A stretch of 64,000 bases of DNA from Onchidella celtica (GCA_963931925.1 OZ007579.1:28303981-28367980); one strand, 5' to 3'. Positions 11,466 to 21,982 are shown, counted from the first letter of the stretch. A program made the numbers and translations. Notes: generated by a model not told the origin, from the letters alone.

Positions 11466-11575
11466 AAAAACACACGTGACCAGACGGGGTTCAAACCCGC
11501 GACCCCCCCCCCCTCCCCCACCAGAAGAAGGATAACCAACTGTCATGTTAACCATTGTGCCAGCCCGTCTCTTAA
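11466..11575 (-). mobile_element. tRNA-like SINE head (second type)
   Basis: Read on the minus strand: A-box-like TGGCACAATGG and B-box-like GGTTTGAACCC, separated by a poly-G/C expansion. Box spacing and flanks fit a tRNA-derived SINE head, different in sequence from the family at 4637-4948. The acceptor stem does not pair, so it is not a functional tRNA gene. Confidence 0.5.
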
Positions 11576-11654
11576 AAAAACAAAACGATTGCGACCGAGC
11601 TATCATTATTTTGTAGTGTCTTTTTCTGGCGATACGTTCAGAAAGCTTTAAATT

Positions 11655-11902
11655 TTCAACCTTGCACTATCTCCATTTTCTGAAACTCTGGAAATCTTTT
11701 AATATGCAGAAAGTTCATAACAGATGCACTCTTTGAAACTTGTTTAATATGCGTTGTGGCACTTATCAAGCTGTTTCACAGTTCCGATTCATTCTAACTC
11801 CTGATCATAATGGCTCATAACACTAAAGCCGGAAACAGTTAACGTCGAATTTCTCAGTTGTACATGAAGTGGAGTTGGAATAAACAAGAGGTAAAATCGC
11901 GT
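11655..11902 (-). mobile_element. MITE A, copy 2
   Basis: Nearly full length: left end 'caaccttgcactatctcc', interior 'gtggcacttatcaagctg', 'cgtcgaatttctcagttg' and 'gtggagttggaataaac', right end 'gtaaaatcgcg'. Terminal repeats are decayed relative to copy 4. Preceded by a block duplicated from 10409-10465. Confidence 0.8.
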
Positions 11903-12024
11903 CCTGTCAACTTCCTGTTTCATAACTCCTCCCCATTATTCGCTTTTCCTTAAGCTGCGCCGCCGCCGCCGCCCCCCCCCACCCCCCCCCCCGCCCACCT
12001 TCCAAAGCTTGAAATTATGAGGTA

Positions 12025-12560
12025 AACCACAGCAAATTGGTACTAAAGATGTAATGAACTTGAATGAATTAATGTTCCTTTCTCACCCGTCAAATTTAAC
12101 GATAAGACTTTCAGTGAATATAATTCTGACATCTTCCTATATTTTATTACACCTCCCTCTTATTGCTTTTTCTTTGTTTTACTTGGGCCAGATAGGGTAA
12201 ACAATTAAACGGCATATTTGCATGAGGATGAAACAATGAAGTTTACTAATTTTTTTTGTTTCTCACGGGACAAATTTAACGACTAGACGTTTAATACGCT
12301 TTATACTGACATCTTCCTAATTTATGGCTTCTCACATTTTTGCTGTTCTTAAGCTCCCCCCCCCCTCCCCGTGGGGTTTTTTTTGGGGGGGGGGAGGGGG
12401 GGGGGTTCAAGATTTGCACTAACGATGTGATGAAATAAACTTATTTCCTTTCTTACTAGTCAAATTTGAGGACAAGGTCTAAACGTTTAGCAGGTCTTGT
12501 ACTGACATCTTCCTATTTTATAGCTCCTCACATTTTTTTTTTTTGCTTTCACATAAACCG
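12025..12560 (+). repeat. Diverged tandem repeat R, units 2-4, with poly-C/G runs
   Basis: Three units of about 150-190 bp begin near 12040, 12225 and 12410. Each holds 'gatgtaatgaa' or 'gatgtgatgaa', then 'tttct..c...tcaaattta', then 'actgacatcttcctat'. Units are separated by poly-C or poly-G runs. A related unit lies at 11075-11260. Origin unknown. Confidence 0.6.
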
Positions 12561-13250
12561 CACATCCTATCCTTCATCCCCCCCCCCCCCCGTGCCCATC
12601 CTATCGTCATGTGACGCCATAACTAAAATCCTAAAACAGGCTTAAAATCTCGTGCACAAAATCTGATTGAGTCCATAAACTTCAACTTATCCGTCATACA
12701 TCCTGACAGATGCATTAAATAGAAAGCATTATTTTGGCCGAGGGGATGGCGAGGGATTAAACCAATAAAACTTGTGTGTGCAGGGGTCCCCGACAATGTC
12801 TGCATGCCCTGTCGACCCTTTGTTTTATGATGAAGGGGGAGGGGAAAGTTGGCGTTTTGTGTACCGGTGAGAAAGGTCATTAACGCAATAAAAACTGGCA
12901 AAAAAATCCCATAGAAACGAGAGAAAAAAAAGATCATCAGTGTCAGAGTGACGTCACGGCCGTTCTCAAAACTCGTCAGCGATGGCTAAATCGCAATAAA
13001 TGCCAAACTAATTTTTTTGCTTTCTTAAATATTACTATCATTATTATTCCTTGTTAAAAAGAAAGAATTCTGCATGACGTCGTTTCTTTCTTTCTATTTT
13101 TTTTTTTCCATTGCAAAAAAAAAAAACAGTCATCAATTACATGAGACTGCACCCAAATCGGCTATCTGGATTTTTTTTGACTGTCCACGTTGGTGGATGT
13201 TTTTTCATGTTCATTCATTATGTTCAGACCCTTTACGTAGAGTTTGGGGA
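12561..13250. other. No recognised feature
   Basis: A 104-residue minus-strand frame (12623-12937) shows no motif. Poly-C at about 12579-12591, poly-T and poly-A runs near 13090-13127. Nothing else. Confidence 0.4.
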
Positions 13251-13620
13251 CGTAGTGAGTCAAGCCTGCCTGTTTGGTCTTGGTTTTAATGTGAGATGTA
13301 GAGTAGGGAGTTAAACGGTAACTGGCGCACTTGGCGGGACTGAAACAAATTTGTCTCACTATTTCGGGACGCATTATTGTCTTGAGTCAGCTTGGCGGAA
13401 AGAGAATGTCAAAATCTGGCAAAAAGGAAAAAGTTGTATTTATTTCTTAAGTAGTGCTTTGCTACATACAACTTTTTCTTTTTGCCAAATTTTGACATTG
13501 CCTATAGCCTTGCTGCTAGCCAACAGTTTCTCTGTGGTTTTTCTGATTATGGCGGAAAGAGAGACTTAGCGCATTGAGTCAAAATAGACACAGAACAGAT
13601 GTGACTCAGTGCTCCACCGT
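13251..13620. mobile_element. Foldback element E, copy 1 (split by D copy 2)
   Basis: Left part: 'gtagtgagtcaagcctg', 'ggtcttggttttaatgtgag', 'aatttgtctcactatttcg', 'cttgagtcag'. Right part: 'gacttagcgcattgagtc' and 'gtgactcagtgc'. The ends are loosely inverted (actgagtca type). The gap is element D, flanked by a direct repeat. Family E recurs at 19703-20160, 25259-25495, 26839-27008 and, broken, at 30095-30572. No coding capacity. Confidence 0.7.
13408..13545. mobile_element. Foldback element D, copy 2, nested in E
   Basis: Arms 'gtcaaaatctggcaaaaag' and 'ctttttgccaaattttgac' pair almost perfectly, with 'gttgtatt' and 'catacaac' continuing inward. Flanked by the direct repeat TGGCGGAAAGAGA on both sides (13 bp), which interrupts E. 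The direct repeat could be the target duplication. Confidence 0.7.
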
Positions 13621-13649
13621 GTGTACGGGCTTCATTTACTCATCTACAA

Positions 13650-13740
13650 ATGAACTGTTAATCTCTCGGAAGGAGAACCCTTGAGCACTGAGACAAAACA
13701 GACACAATTTACTCAGTGCGCCGTCAGCCTAGGTACTGTA
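13650..13740. mobile_element. Fragment of element E
   Basis: 'tctcggaaggagaaccc', 'gagcactgagacaaaacag' and 'actcagtgcgcc' repeat the right half of family E just downstream of copy 1. Confidence 0.5.
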
Positions 13741-13773
13741 GTAGTAAAACCTCTTTCCGTGTGGAGTCTGTAG

Positions 13774-13870
13774 ATGGTTGGTGGGCGCTTCTGGTAGGGT
13801 CTTCTTCTGTCCATCATTCTGCCATATTCTGTCTATCCGCTTGCTTTTTTTCAAACAATATGGCCCCTCT
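13774..13870 (+). repeat. Repeat I, copy 1
   Basis: Shares 'ggttggtgggcgcttctgg' and 'attctgtctatc' with copies at 54112-54255, 59683-60150, 60893-61030 and 61634-61775. Copies vary in length and no inverted ends are visible. Class unknown; a retroelement body is one possibility. Confidence 0.6.
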
Positions 13871-13909
13871 CTTTTCTCTCTCTCTTTCTCACCCCCCCCC
13901 CCCGCCCAA

Positions 13910-14145
13910 ATGACAAGGTTCTAACTCCCTTCCGTCAAATATTTGAAAAATCGAGGATTGAAGTTTCGTGTGATCATCATAGCTTTCAGAGCAAAGAATT
14001 TCTTTTTTTCTTTTTAGTAATACTTGCAAATTGCACACCGAACCCGCTTGATACTGTGACACACAATGGAGAAGGCCCGTAGAAGTAGTGTGTGGCTCAG
14101 TTCAGCCAAAAATGTGAAGATAGAGCTTGGTGTCATTCTAAGGGG
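13910..14145. mobile_element. Element J, copy 1
   Basis: About 235 bp shared with 38193-38435: 'caaggttctaactcc', 'gattgaagtttcg', 'tagtaatacttgcaaatt', 'gatactgtgac' and 'gtcattctaagggg'. Ends are weakly inverted (ccccgtcaaggtt against aactttgtcattctaagggg). Probably a short DNA element. Confidence 0.6.
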
Positions 14146-14816
14146 CCGATATGGCCGTTGCTGCGTCGACCCAAACTCGAATCCAGTGGCATCCAAACAC
14201 CTGGCGAAACAGCTTCATGATGAAACAACAACAACAACAACAACAAAATGAACCATTCTGCCAGGAAACAAGCCTGTAGCAGCTTTTACTTGTCCTGTTT
14301 TTAAATGTAGTGACTTCGTGTTTGTCCCAGAACTCATAGTGGGCTCAAACATGTATACAAAATACAAACTTTAGCGTAACAACAGAAAAACAAGAACAAG
14401 AAAAATGAAGTGACAAGAAAAGGAGAGGTGCAAATGAAATGACGAGGTGATGGATCATCCTGAGACAAAGACCACAAAACAGCCAGATGACCCCCCACCC
14501 CCCCCCCCCCACCCCACCCCACCCCACCGTGTGAGAATCACGGCTTTAAAAGAAAGTCAGTCTGAGGTTTCCTTATGACAGATGCATGAGAAATAAAAGA
14601 ACATGATCTCAAACGGCATGATAGTTGAAGCTTTGAATGTGGGGGAATTCCGTTGTAAATCCCAACTTTTATTAACACTGAATTGTTTTGGACTTAACGC
14701 CCTCGCCAGAGTTTCGGTGAAAAAAAAAAAAGTGCGGGCCGGGAATTTTACTTGTTCGTTAATTTAATTTTCATATATTTAGTTTTTAAACTTCTCCTTG
14801 ATCTCTTTCTATCAAT
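14146..14816. other. No gene; short (CAA)n and poly-C/CA tracts
   Basis: A short (CAA)n follows at about 14226-14248. A C-rich run of ACCCC type occupies about 14490-14527. No supported frame. Confidence 0.4.
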
Positions 14817-14945
14817 TGTTCTTTCTTTCTTTCTTTCTTCCCACCCTTTCTTCTCTTTTTTCCTTCTTCCTTCCTCCCATCCTTCCCTCCCTCCAATTCT
14901 TTCTCCTTCCCTCCCTCCCTTTTTTTCCTTCTTTCACTCCGTCCA
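14817..14945 (+). repeat. (TTTC)n/(TTCC)n tract
   Basis: Polypyrimidine tetranucleotide array, imperfect, about 130 bp. Confidence 0.9.
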
Positions 14946-15150
14946 CTGACAAAGATGCAGTCTGTTTCCACAAGTGCAACAGATGTAGACGAAACTGCAC
15001 TTAAATTTATCTTATCATTTGATTAACCTTCTAAATGCCGAAAAGGGGGGGGGGGGGTTATTGGTGAAGAGTCTGTGTAAGCTTTGTCAGCTGTGAATTT
15101 TTGAGTTGCCACTCTGCGTGTCCTTACCCACTCTGTTGGTACAGTGTTGG

Positions 15151-15232
15151 TGACCTTGAGGACGCTCATACGTGTGACCTGGAGTACACTCATACATGTG
15201 ACCTTGAGTACACTTATTCACGTGACCTAAAG
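15151..15232 (+). repeat. 24-bp minisatellite with TGACCT at each unit start
   Basis: Three full 24-bp units begin at 15151, 15175 and 15199, with a partial fourth at 15223. Every unit opens with TGACCT and continues like TGAGTACACTCATACATG. TGACCT is the complement of AGGTCA, the known nuclear-receptor half-site. Function not shown. Confidence 0.8.
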
Positions 15233-15407
15233 CAGTGATAGTTATGGATCTGAAAAGCATGCAATGAAAGGGGAAAAAAAGAAGAAAGGAAAAAAACAAC
15301 CTAGCAAAACTAGTATATTATATTGATCCAATAAAAGTTGATAGGTAGGGGAGTAAATATGGCATAAATAATGATTAAATAAATTGTTTTAAACCATTCA
15401 TTGTTAA

Positions 15408-15895
15408 GGTCAGAGAGAAGGGAGGGAGAGAGAGAAAGAGGGAGAGAGGAGAAAAAAGAAAGACAGAGGGGGAGAGATTAAACCATTAATTGTTAAGGTC
15501 AGGGGGAGTTAGAGAGAGAGAGAGAAATGACAGGGGGAGAGAGAGAAGAGAAAGAGAGAGAGAGAGAAGGGGGGGGGTTAGAGAGAGAGAGAAGAGAAAG
15601 GCGGGGAGAGGGAGAGAGAGAAGAGAGAGAGGGGGGAGAGATGAAGAGAGGGAGAGAGAGAGGGCGGGGGGAGAGGGTGAAGACAAGGAGAGAGAGAGGG
15701 GGAGAAGTAAAGACAGAGGGAGAGAGAGAGAGAGAAAAGAGAGAGAGAGAAGGGAGATATAGAGAGAAAGGGCTCGAGAGAGAGACGGGGAGGGAGAGAG
15801 AGAAGAGAGAGAGGGGGGGGGGACGAGATGAAGTGAGAGTGAGGAGAGGGAGAGAGAGGAGAGAGAGTGAATAGAGGGAGAGAGAGAGAGAGCTG
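15408..15895 (+). repeat. GA-rich polypurine tract
   Basis: About 490 bp of imperfect (GA)n/(GGGA)n, interrupted near 15477-15503 by a repeated 'aaccattaattgttaaggtcag' word (shortened here to its start, aaccatt) also present at about 15392. Long serine/leucine or arginine/glutamate frames here are artefacts. Confidence 0.95.
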
Positions 15896-17945
15896 GATAT
15901 TGATACTCCAATGCAAAAACGCTCTGAAAACAATAACGAGAGCAACATGTAAACAGTGAACTTTTGTGGGGAAAACATGAACAGAAAAAAGGTGGGGAAG
16001 GATCATAATTATTACAGCAAGAAACTTCTGTCATTTTCATTTGTAGAGATTGCTCATTTTTATAATTTTACATTTCGAGGGCGGTATCACAAACAATCGT
16101 AACTCAACTTTTTAACAAAATGGGATATTTGACCTGCTTATACCCCTTGACAGCGCGCAGATTCTGTTGCAGGTCGGGAGTTAAATTCTGAAAACTAAGG
16201 GTTAATTAACTTTTTAAACTATCGTAATTATTCAGGCTGATAAAAATAGTTGTTCAGTTTTTTTGCCACTCCTAAAGAATTTGCAAATACTGAGTTACGA
16301 TATTTACCACCCTTCGTTTGGTTTGTAAATTTATCATCATTTATTCATTTTACCAATTTCCAGACTACAGTTCGTTCGTCTTTGCAATGTGGTATTCATT
16401 CCATCCAGTGAATAAATTTCAGGCAACCAAATGTATTCCTGCAAAATATGCTCGGGTGTAATCTGGGAAGAAACAACCGGAGCAAGCGAACGAGGGGTAA
16501 AAGGCTCATCGAGGCACATGAAACCATTTAGTTTTGAAAGGCCATCACTGGAGGATAATTTCGTTTGCATTATGCTGGGGGGGGGCGGTGAAGAAAATTA
16601 CGTTTTGTTGGAAAAAAGAGACTGGAAACAAAGATTTGTTAGGAGTTGCAATTTCTGTTTACATTTTGGACCCAGAGGTTTGTCTTGGGCTCATAGAAAT
16701 TTAGAAATGAAATGTTGGAACATGGTTGGAATGCGGTTTTGATGATTAGGGTTTCCTCATGGATTATGCTGAATATTTCCTGGCAGTTTGCGTGTTGATT
16801 GAAATTCATTGACTGGTGAATTTGAATAGTGAATGAATCTATAGGAAACGGGAGGGCTCTGTTTAAATATAATTGCCTTCATTGGTTTTGAATGCTGAAC
16901 TGGAGATTTCTAATGAGACGGACGGATTCCTCATCCTACATGGACTTCTAATTACACGGAATTATTATTTGTTTAATAATCAGTTTGCGTCCCAGCAAGA
17001 TATGGATAGTGTTCTAGTAATCTGATATGGAGAAGCTTTTTCACAAGGCAGTATGCCTTTCGCTACCCGTCCGTCAGTAACAAATAGGTAACTTTCACAT
17101 TTTATACGCGTCGTGCAGATGTTTATTTGTGGGACTCCGGAAACATGAAATTTCCAATCCAATGAGTGAAAGTTCTGAAGATTTCACTTATGATTATCTT
17201 TCATTGAATACAATAGTCATTTAAGACAGCAATGTTCAACAAGGCATAGACATGCCAAGAAACAGAATGCTGGTGTGGGCATTGCTACAGTTTTACCTAC
17301 TACCCCCCCCCCCCCCCGCCCACCCCTCCCTTTTGTAGAAATTTAAGTCATTGAGTTAGTGTTGACGAACTAGGGTCAAGAAGTTACAGTGCGAAGCGAG
17401 ATGAGATTGGTAGGCAGACAGATTAGTTGGCTCAGAGAAGAGACTGTAAGTAGTGCAAAGTACTCTTGATTGAGCACGTTGCAATTAAACTTCGCAAAAT
17501 CATTCATTTCCGCTATGCATTCTGAAAATTTGCCTGACTGCAAAGTGGCTGAATTTTACGTTGTCCATAATAGTTCAAACCATTCCTGGTGAAACATGGT
17601 CAGGACAAAATGTTTAAAACGCAGAGATAACGATATGTTGTAATCAGCCATTGTTATTGTTGTAATCTATACTTCTTGCACACTGGAGTTATCAATAAGA
17701 CCAGCTCTTTGCCGTATTTATCAATACTTTATCGATCTTTTTTCAATCGTCATGACACGAGCTGTAAGTAGATAAATGTGTCTTATCTTATCAGCGAATG
17801 AGCATTATGCCTATGTTTATAGCTCTTCATTGTCAAGAGGAGCCGAATCTTGTGTCTATTTTAAGTCTAGGCGTGTTATCGGATTATAATTACTCCTCTC
17901 GATTGAACTGTCGTACGTGCCATAATTGTGATACAAGGGTCTGAT
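15896..17945. other. 2 kb without recognisable repeats; candidate host regulatory DNA
   Basis: The longest stretch without a repeat partner in the window. It is AT-moderate, with several TAATTA-type words (for example around 16945-16970) and a cluster of WGATAR sites at 17684-17803. It includes one poly-C run (about 17305-17318). Frames of up to 103 residues (16431-16742) show no motif. Regulatory role is inference only. Confidence 0.3.
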
Positions 17946-17950
17946 GCTCA

Positions 17951-18216
17951 ACATATCGCGACCTCAGGTCTTGTTTGTTTAAACTCCAATTTCGGCACAA
18001 GTGAGAAATTCCACGTTAAACGTGTGCGACTTTAGTATTATGATAAGAAGTTAGAATAAATCGGAGCTGTGAAACAGCTTGATAAGTGCCACAAAGCATT
18101 TTAAACAAATGTCAAAGTGTGCATTTGTTATTACCTCTTCTACATACTAAAAGATCTCCATTTTTTTTTACCAGAGCATGGAGATATAACAGACAAGAAT
18201 TAAGGTTGTGATATGT
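17951..18216 (+). mobile_element. MITE A, copy 3 (266 bp)
   Basis: Ends ACATATCGCGACCTCAGG and the inverted TTAAGGTTGTGATATGT pair over about 25 bp with mismatches. Interior 'cttgataagtgccacaaag' and 'catactaaaagatctcc' are diagnostic. Family A has no coding capacity, and its terminal core is aca-nn-cgcgaccttagttcttg. The superfamily is not clear because no clean target duplication is visible. Confidence 0.85.
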
Positions 18217-19197
18217 TAGAGGAATAACCTTAAGTTTATTCTGGAACAATAACATCTTTCGTTTCAATGCAAACTGAATATCTGCAGCTCCTCTTGCAAT
18301 CCAGATATATGCTCTAGCCTTGCCAAAGGTTTTGATTCTTCAGATTCTGTAGTTTGGACCTTGAATGTAAGACTCTACTCAGAGAACTCTCAAAGGACGG
18401 AAAGATTTGTTCTCTTGCCAGAGTCCTGTCTCCGCCTCCGCCTCGGTTTTGAAAATTTAATTTAAAATAGAAAAAAGCCTTTCCATTTTTACTTTATGAC
18501 ACATCTTTCAATCATTTGAAAAATGGAATAACTTTAAAGAAGACGTTTGGTATCTAGAGTGGTTAATAGAAGCTGGAGATATTGAAATATCTTAATAAAA
18601 ATGTTATTTCAAAAATAGCAATGCATGCTTTTGACTTTCATTTTCTGTACAGCTGTTGAATTACCTTTGTCAAGAGGTGCACTTGGGTGGGCAGTGGGTT
18701 AATGCACAGGTTAAATTTGAACCCAATTATCGCTTATCTATTATCAACAGTAGGGATAAGTGAAGTGGTCGTCACGTCTTCTGCTTGGATAAAATAAAAC
18801 GAAAAGCAATGAAAAAAAAACACAAAAAAACCACCCGTCGAAACTTTTAATGAAGATAATAAAGATAAATGCATCATGTCATTGCCGGTGATTGTAGGAA
18901 CTTAAAGAAAAGGGCAACGTACAGATATGGCCAATGTTATATCTTTGTCATGTTTTATATAAGTGATTCTCAGTCGGTAGCCACCTGGCTCTCAGGGGAG
19001 GGATTTCAAATCTGAAGGGAGGAACTTTAGCCAGAAGAAGACTTGGGAAGGAATGACAGTCAGAGGAGGAACTCTAAACTGGGAGAGAATGGCGTACTCT
19101 GTACACTTGTATGTAATCAAATGTGAAAAAGGATTTTTTGTTTTATTTGGTTGTAGTTAATATAAAAAATTGCTTTCATAAATTGTTTCAACGGTCA
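18217..19197. other. No recognised feature
   Basis: About 1 kb of AT-rich sequence without a long frame or repeat partner. Confidence 0.4.
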
Positions 19198-19273
19198 GTG
19201 GCGGATCTACCATGAAACTGATGTAGAGTAAGTTTCAGGGGCGCTAATCCCAGAGGGGTCTTGAAGCAAAAAA
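19198..19273 (-). mobile_element. hAT-like end fragment (family AA)
   Basis: Begins CAGTGGCGGATCTACC and matches, in reverse, the right end of the element at 59422-59650 ('aatcccagaggggtcttgaag'). Broken off at a junction with MITE C copy 2. Confidence 0.6.
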
Positions 19274-19398
19274 TCCCCCATGTAGTAAAATGAAAGAGTG
19301 TGTCCATGTGTACGGAAACGGCGTGCGGAAACATTCTTTCTATTTCACTACTTGAAGGCTAGTTGACGTTTCCGTTTCCGTATACATGAGAAGCTAGC
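19274..19398. mobile_element. MITE C, copy 2 (left part missing)
   Basis: 'catgtgtacggaaacgg', 'tctatttcactacttgaagg' and 'gacgtttccgtttccg' match family C. The left terminal repeat is missing. Confidence 0.65.
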
Positions 19399-19702
19399 TT
19401 AATGGTGAAAAATATTTTCGTTGACGATTCACAATAGGGGGAGGAATTGAAGAAACCTGGGGTGGCAAGGAGAGGAACATGACCTGAGACTGTGAGAATC
19501 TCAGTTTTGTATTATCTCAGGAGTTAGATCTCCACTTTCCTGCAGTGATGATACTGATATGTGATATGAAAGCCTAATTGTAAGACATGTTATCAGACGA
19601 GTTGATCTACTTTTTGCATCAATTTTATCAGGCCCTAAAACGTGTGTTTTGTTTGCGTTGTATATGCCAAGGGGGCGTTGGTTGTGCGTTACAAAGGCTA
19701 GG

Positions 19703-20160
19703 GACGCACTAAGTCTAGTCTGGTTTGTCTCTGTTTATAGTCTAGGATGTGCACTGTGGAGTTGAACGGGACCTTGCGCTCTGGCGACACTAAAACAGAT
19801 TTGTCTCACTAATTCGAGAGCGTCAAAACTGTCTTTAGTTAGTTGGCAGGCAGCGTGATTTTTTTTCGTACTCACTTTACCAAATTCAGGAGCGTGGCAG
19901 CAAGAGCTCCAACATATTACAGGAATTTTCGGTGACGTTCAGAGTTATTTTAGGGTTAGGGTGCACAGTCCAGAGATTGCAGCACCCATGGCAGTGTTCG
20001 GTAGGACGAGAAATCCCGTAGCCGATGACCTGTGTTTGGGGGTGTGTTGCTGCCTCGCTCCTGAAGTTGGTAAAGTGAGTATGAAAAAAAAAATGTTGAC
20101 GGGTAGATAGACTTCGAACACTGAATCAAAACAGGCGTAGACTTGACTTAGTAGACCACC
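19703..20160. mobile_element. Element E, copy 2 (split by element F)
   Basis: Left part 'acgcactaagtctagtctgg', 'gatttgtctcactaattcg' and 'ctgtctttagttag'; right part 'cgaacactgaatcaaaacag' and 'gacttagtagacc'. Element F (19860-20093) occupies the middle, where D sits in copy 1. Confidence 0.65.
19860..20093. mobile_element. Foldback MITE F (about 234 bp), nested in E
   Basis: Terminal inverted repeats of about 45 bp: 'cgtactcactttaccaaatt' and 'caggagcgtggcagcaa' on the left, 'ttgctgcctcgctcctgaag' and 'ttggtaaagtgagtatg' on the right, with only a few differences. Outside the arms are T and A runs. Interior has no coding frame. Only one copy in the window. Confidence 0.75.
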
Positions 20161-20321
20161 AGCAGCAGCTGTACGGACCTCACTTACTTACCTACTAATT
20201 AACTCTTTAATTCCCGCACAATTCAACTTGTTCCATATATATTTCAGGTGTCCATTATAACAGATATTGAGAGGAGTTATCACACATCTGTATTCGAACT
20301 AAGAAATTTAAGATTGTGAAG

Positions 20322-20569
20322 ACAATTCGCGACCTTAGTTCTTGTTTTGTTGTATCTCCATTTTCTGAGAAACGGGGACATTTTTAGTATGTAGATATAA
20401 TAAAGGCACACTTTGACCCTTGTATTAAAGTATCGTGCCTGTTTCACAGTTTCAATTTATTCTAGCTCCAATATCATAATACTAAAACTGCAAACTTATA
20501 ACATCGAATTTCTCAATAGTGCAAAAAGTGGAGTTGGAATAAACAGGAACTATTAAGGTCGCGAATTGT
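20322..20569 (-). mobile_element. MITE A, copy 4 (248 bp, best-preserved ends)
   Basis: ACAATTCGCGACCTTAG and CTATTAAGGTCGCGAATTGT give a perfect 15-bp inverted end, making this the reference copy for the family's termini. Interior is in reverse orientation relative to copy 3. Confidence 0.85.
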
Positions 20570-21006
20570 AGATCATTGCGAAACAGTGTTTGATTTTTTT
20601 TTTAATTAAAAAAAAAAATATATTCTGTCTTAAGCCTACAGTTGGAGATCAATGCAAAACGAAGTTCATCGAACAGTTTTTGAAATGGAACATCTCATGT
20701 TAACAGTTTCAGACCATTGCAAAAGAAGATTCAACAGACTAGTTTTTTTTTTTTTTTTACTAGACTGGCACCTTCTGCTTTTATAAGTGAAGTAGGCGCA
20801 TTTTTGAGCCACTAGTCACGTCCCTGCAGTGTGTGTTGGCCGGTCGGTCCGCACGTAGGCAGGAAAGTCCGGCGTAACGGTTATCTCTGGGCTATCAGAG
20901 GGGCCTAGGTATGATGAAGAGGTCGGAGCCGCCGCTGTGCTGTGGTATTAACTACTATAAAAGACCGTACGTGCCTGGAAACAAAATCTTTTACCCAGCT
21001 AGTAAC
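20570..21006. other. No gene; short degenerate repeats
   Basis: Words like 'agatcattgcgaaac', 'agatcaatgcaaaac' and 'agaccattgcaaaag' recur three times in 150 bp, each followed by an A- or T-rich stretch. Nature unknown. Confidence 0.35.
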
Positions 21007-21122
21007 TGTTGTTAGGGGGGGGGGGGGGCTAGTGTAATAAGAAAGCCGAAGAGGGAAACAACTGAGTTGTGTTCACTGTTCTTCTATAGCTTAGTATGTG
21101 AAATACTACGTTCCCCTAACTA
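21007..21122. mobile_element. MITE G, copy 1 (about 115 bp)
   Basis: Starts 'tgttgttaggg' and ends 'acgttcccctaac', with shared interior 'ctgagttgtgttcactgttc' and 'tctatagctta'. Three more copies at 29754-29867, 42313-42424 and 58840-58936. The left arm is here replaced by a poly-G run. Confidence 0.7.
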
Positions 21123-21207
21123 TAGAAGCCAGGCTTTATTCGTTGTTCAATTTCTATTCTCTGGTGACCAAAAGAAACTGATACAATTTAGAACCCAGAT
21201 ATAAAGA

Positions 21208-21598
21208 AAGAAAAAAAAAGAAAGAAAGACTAACAGAAAGAAAGAAAGAGAGGCTGACAGACAGACAGACAAAAAGAAAGAGAAATGCAGAAAGAAAGAA
21301 AGAAAGAAAGAACGAAGGGAAAGAAAGAAAAAAAGAAAGAACGAAAGAGAGACTGACAGACAAACAGAAAGATATGAAAGAAAAAAAGACAAACAGAATG
21401 AAAGAAAAGGAAGAAAGAAAGAAAATCAGATGGACAGACAGAAATAAAAAGAGAAAGAAAGAAAGACAGGTGGAAAGAAAGACAAACAAAAAGAAAGAAA
21501 AGAAAAAAAGGAAGAAAATCAGACGGACGGACAGAAAGAAAAAGAGAGGAAGAAAGAAAGACAAACAGAAAGAAAGAAAGAAAAAAAGACTGCAACAT
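21208..21598 (+). repeat. (GAAA)n polypurine tract
   Basis: About 390 bp of GAAA/GACA tetranucleotides with imperfect higher-order periodicity ('gacagacagaaagaaa' blocks recur roughly every 60-100 bp). Confidence 0.95.
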
Positions 21599-21982
21599 AG
21601 CTAAAAAAAAAAAAAAGATGTTAAATAACTGAATTTGACTTAGTGGCTTGTACGGCGTTTTCCCGTAGTCCCGCCAATCTTACCTGGTGAGAATGAATGT
21701 ACAGTAGAGTTGATGGGGCCAGGAAGACAAAACAGCTACTGTTCAGCCAGCCTAATGAAAATCGACGTTGGGGGTCTGGACATTTTATATACCGCAAGGT
21801 TAAGCTCACATTTAATGTGCAGTTAGACTGCGACACAAATCACCATTGGTTTGTCTGAGATGGATCTATTACTGATAAAACCACTCACGTCCGGAATTCC
21901 TTTATAATTAAGAGCATAATGGAAGAAGAATAGTATTCGTTAAAATTAATTGATTAATTAAATTAGTTACGACGAGATTGTA
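21599..21982. other. No recognised feature
   Basis: Short frames only and no repeat partner. Confidence 0.4.

Noticed and set aside
12360-12410. Poly-C/poly-G runs as regulatory G-quadruplexes
   Set aside because: Such runs occur dozens of times in the window and look like mutational homopolymers; some may be assembly or polishing errors.
15486-16040. 184-residue serine/leucine frame on the minus strand
   Set aside because: Translation of a GA/CT tract; no coding signal outside the repeat.
16431-16742. 103-residue plus-strand frame
   Set aside because: No motif, runs through a poly-G stretch, no splice context; length compatible with chance.
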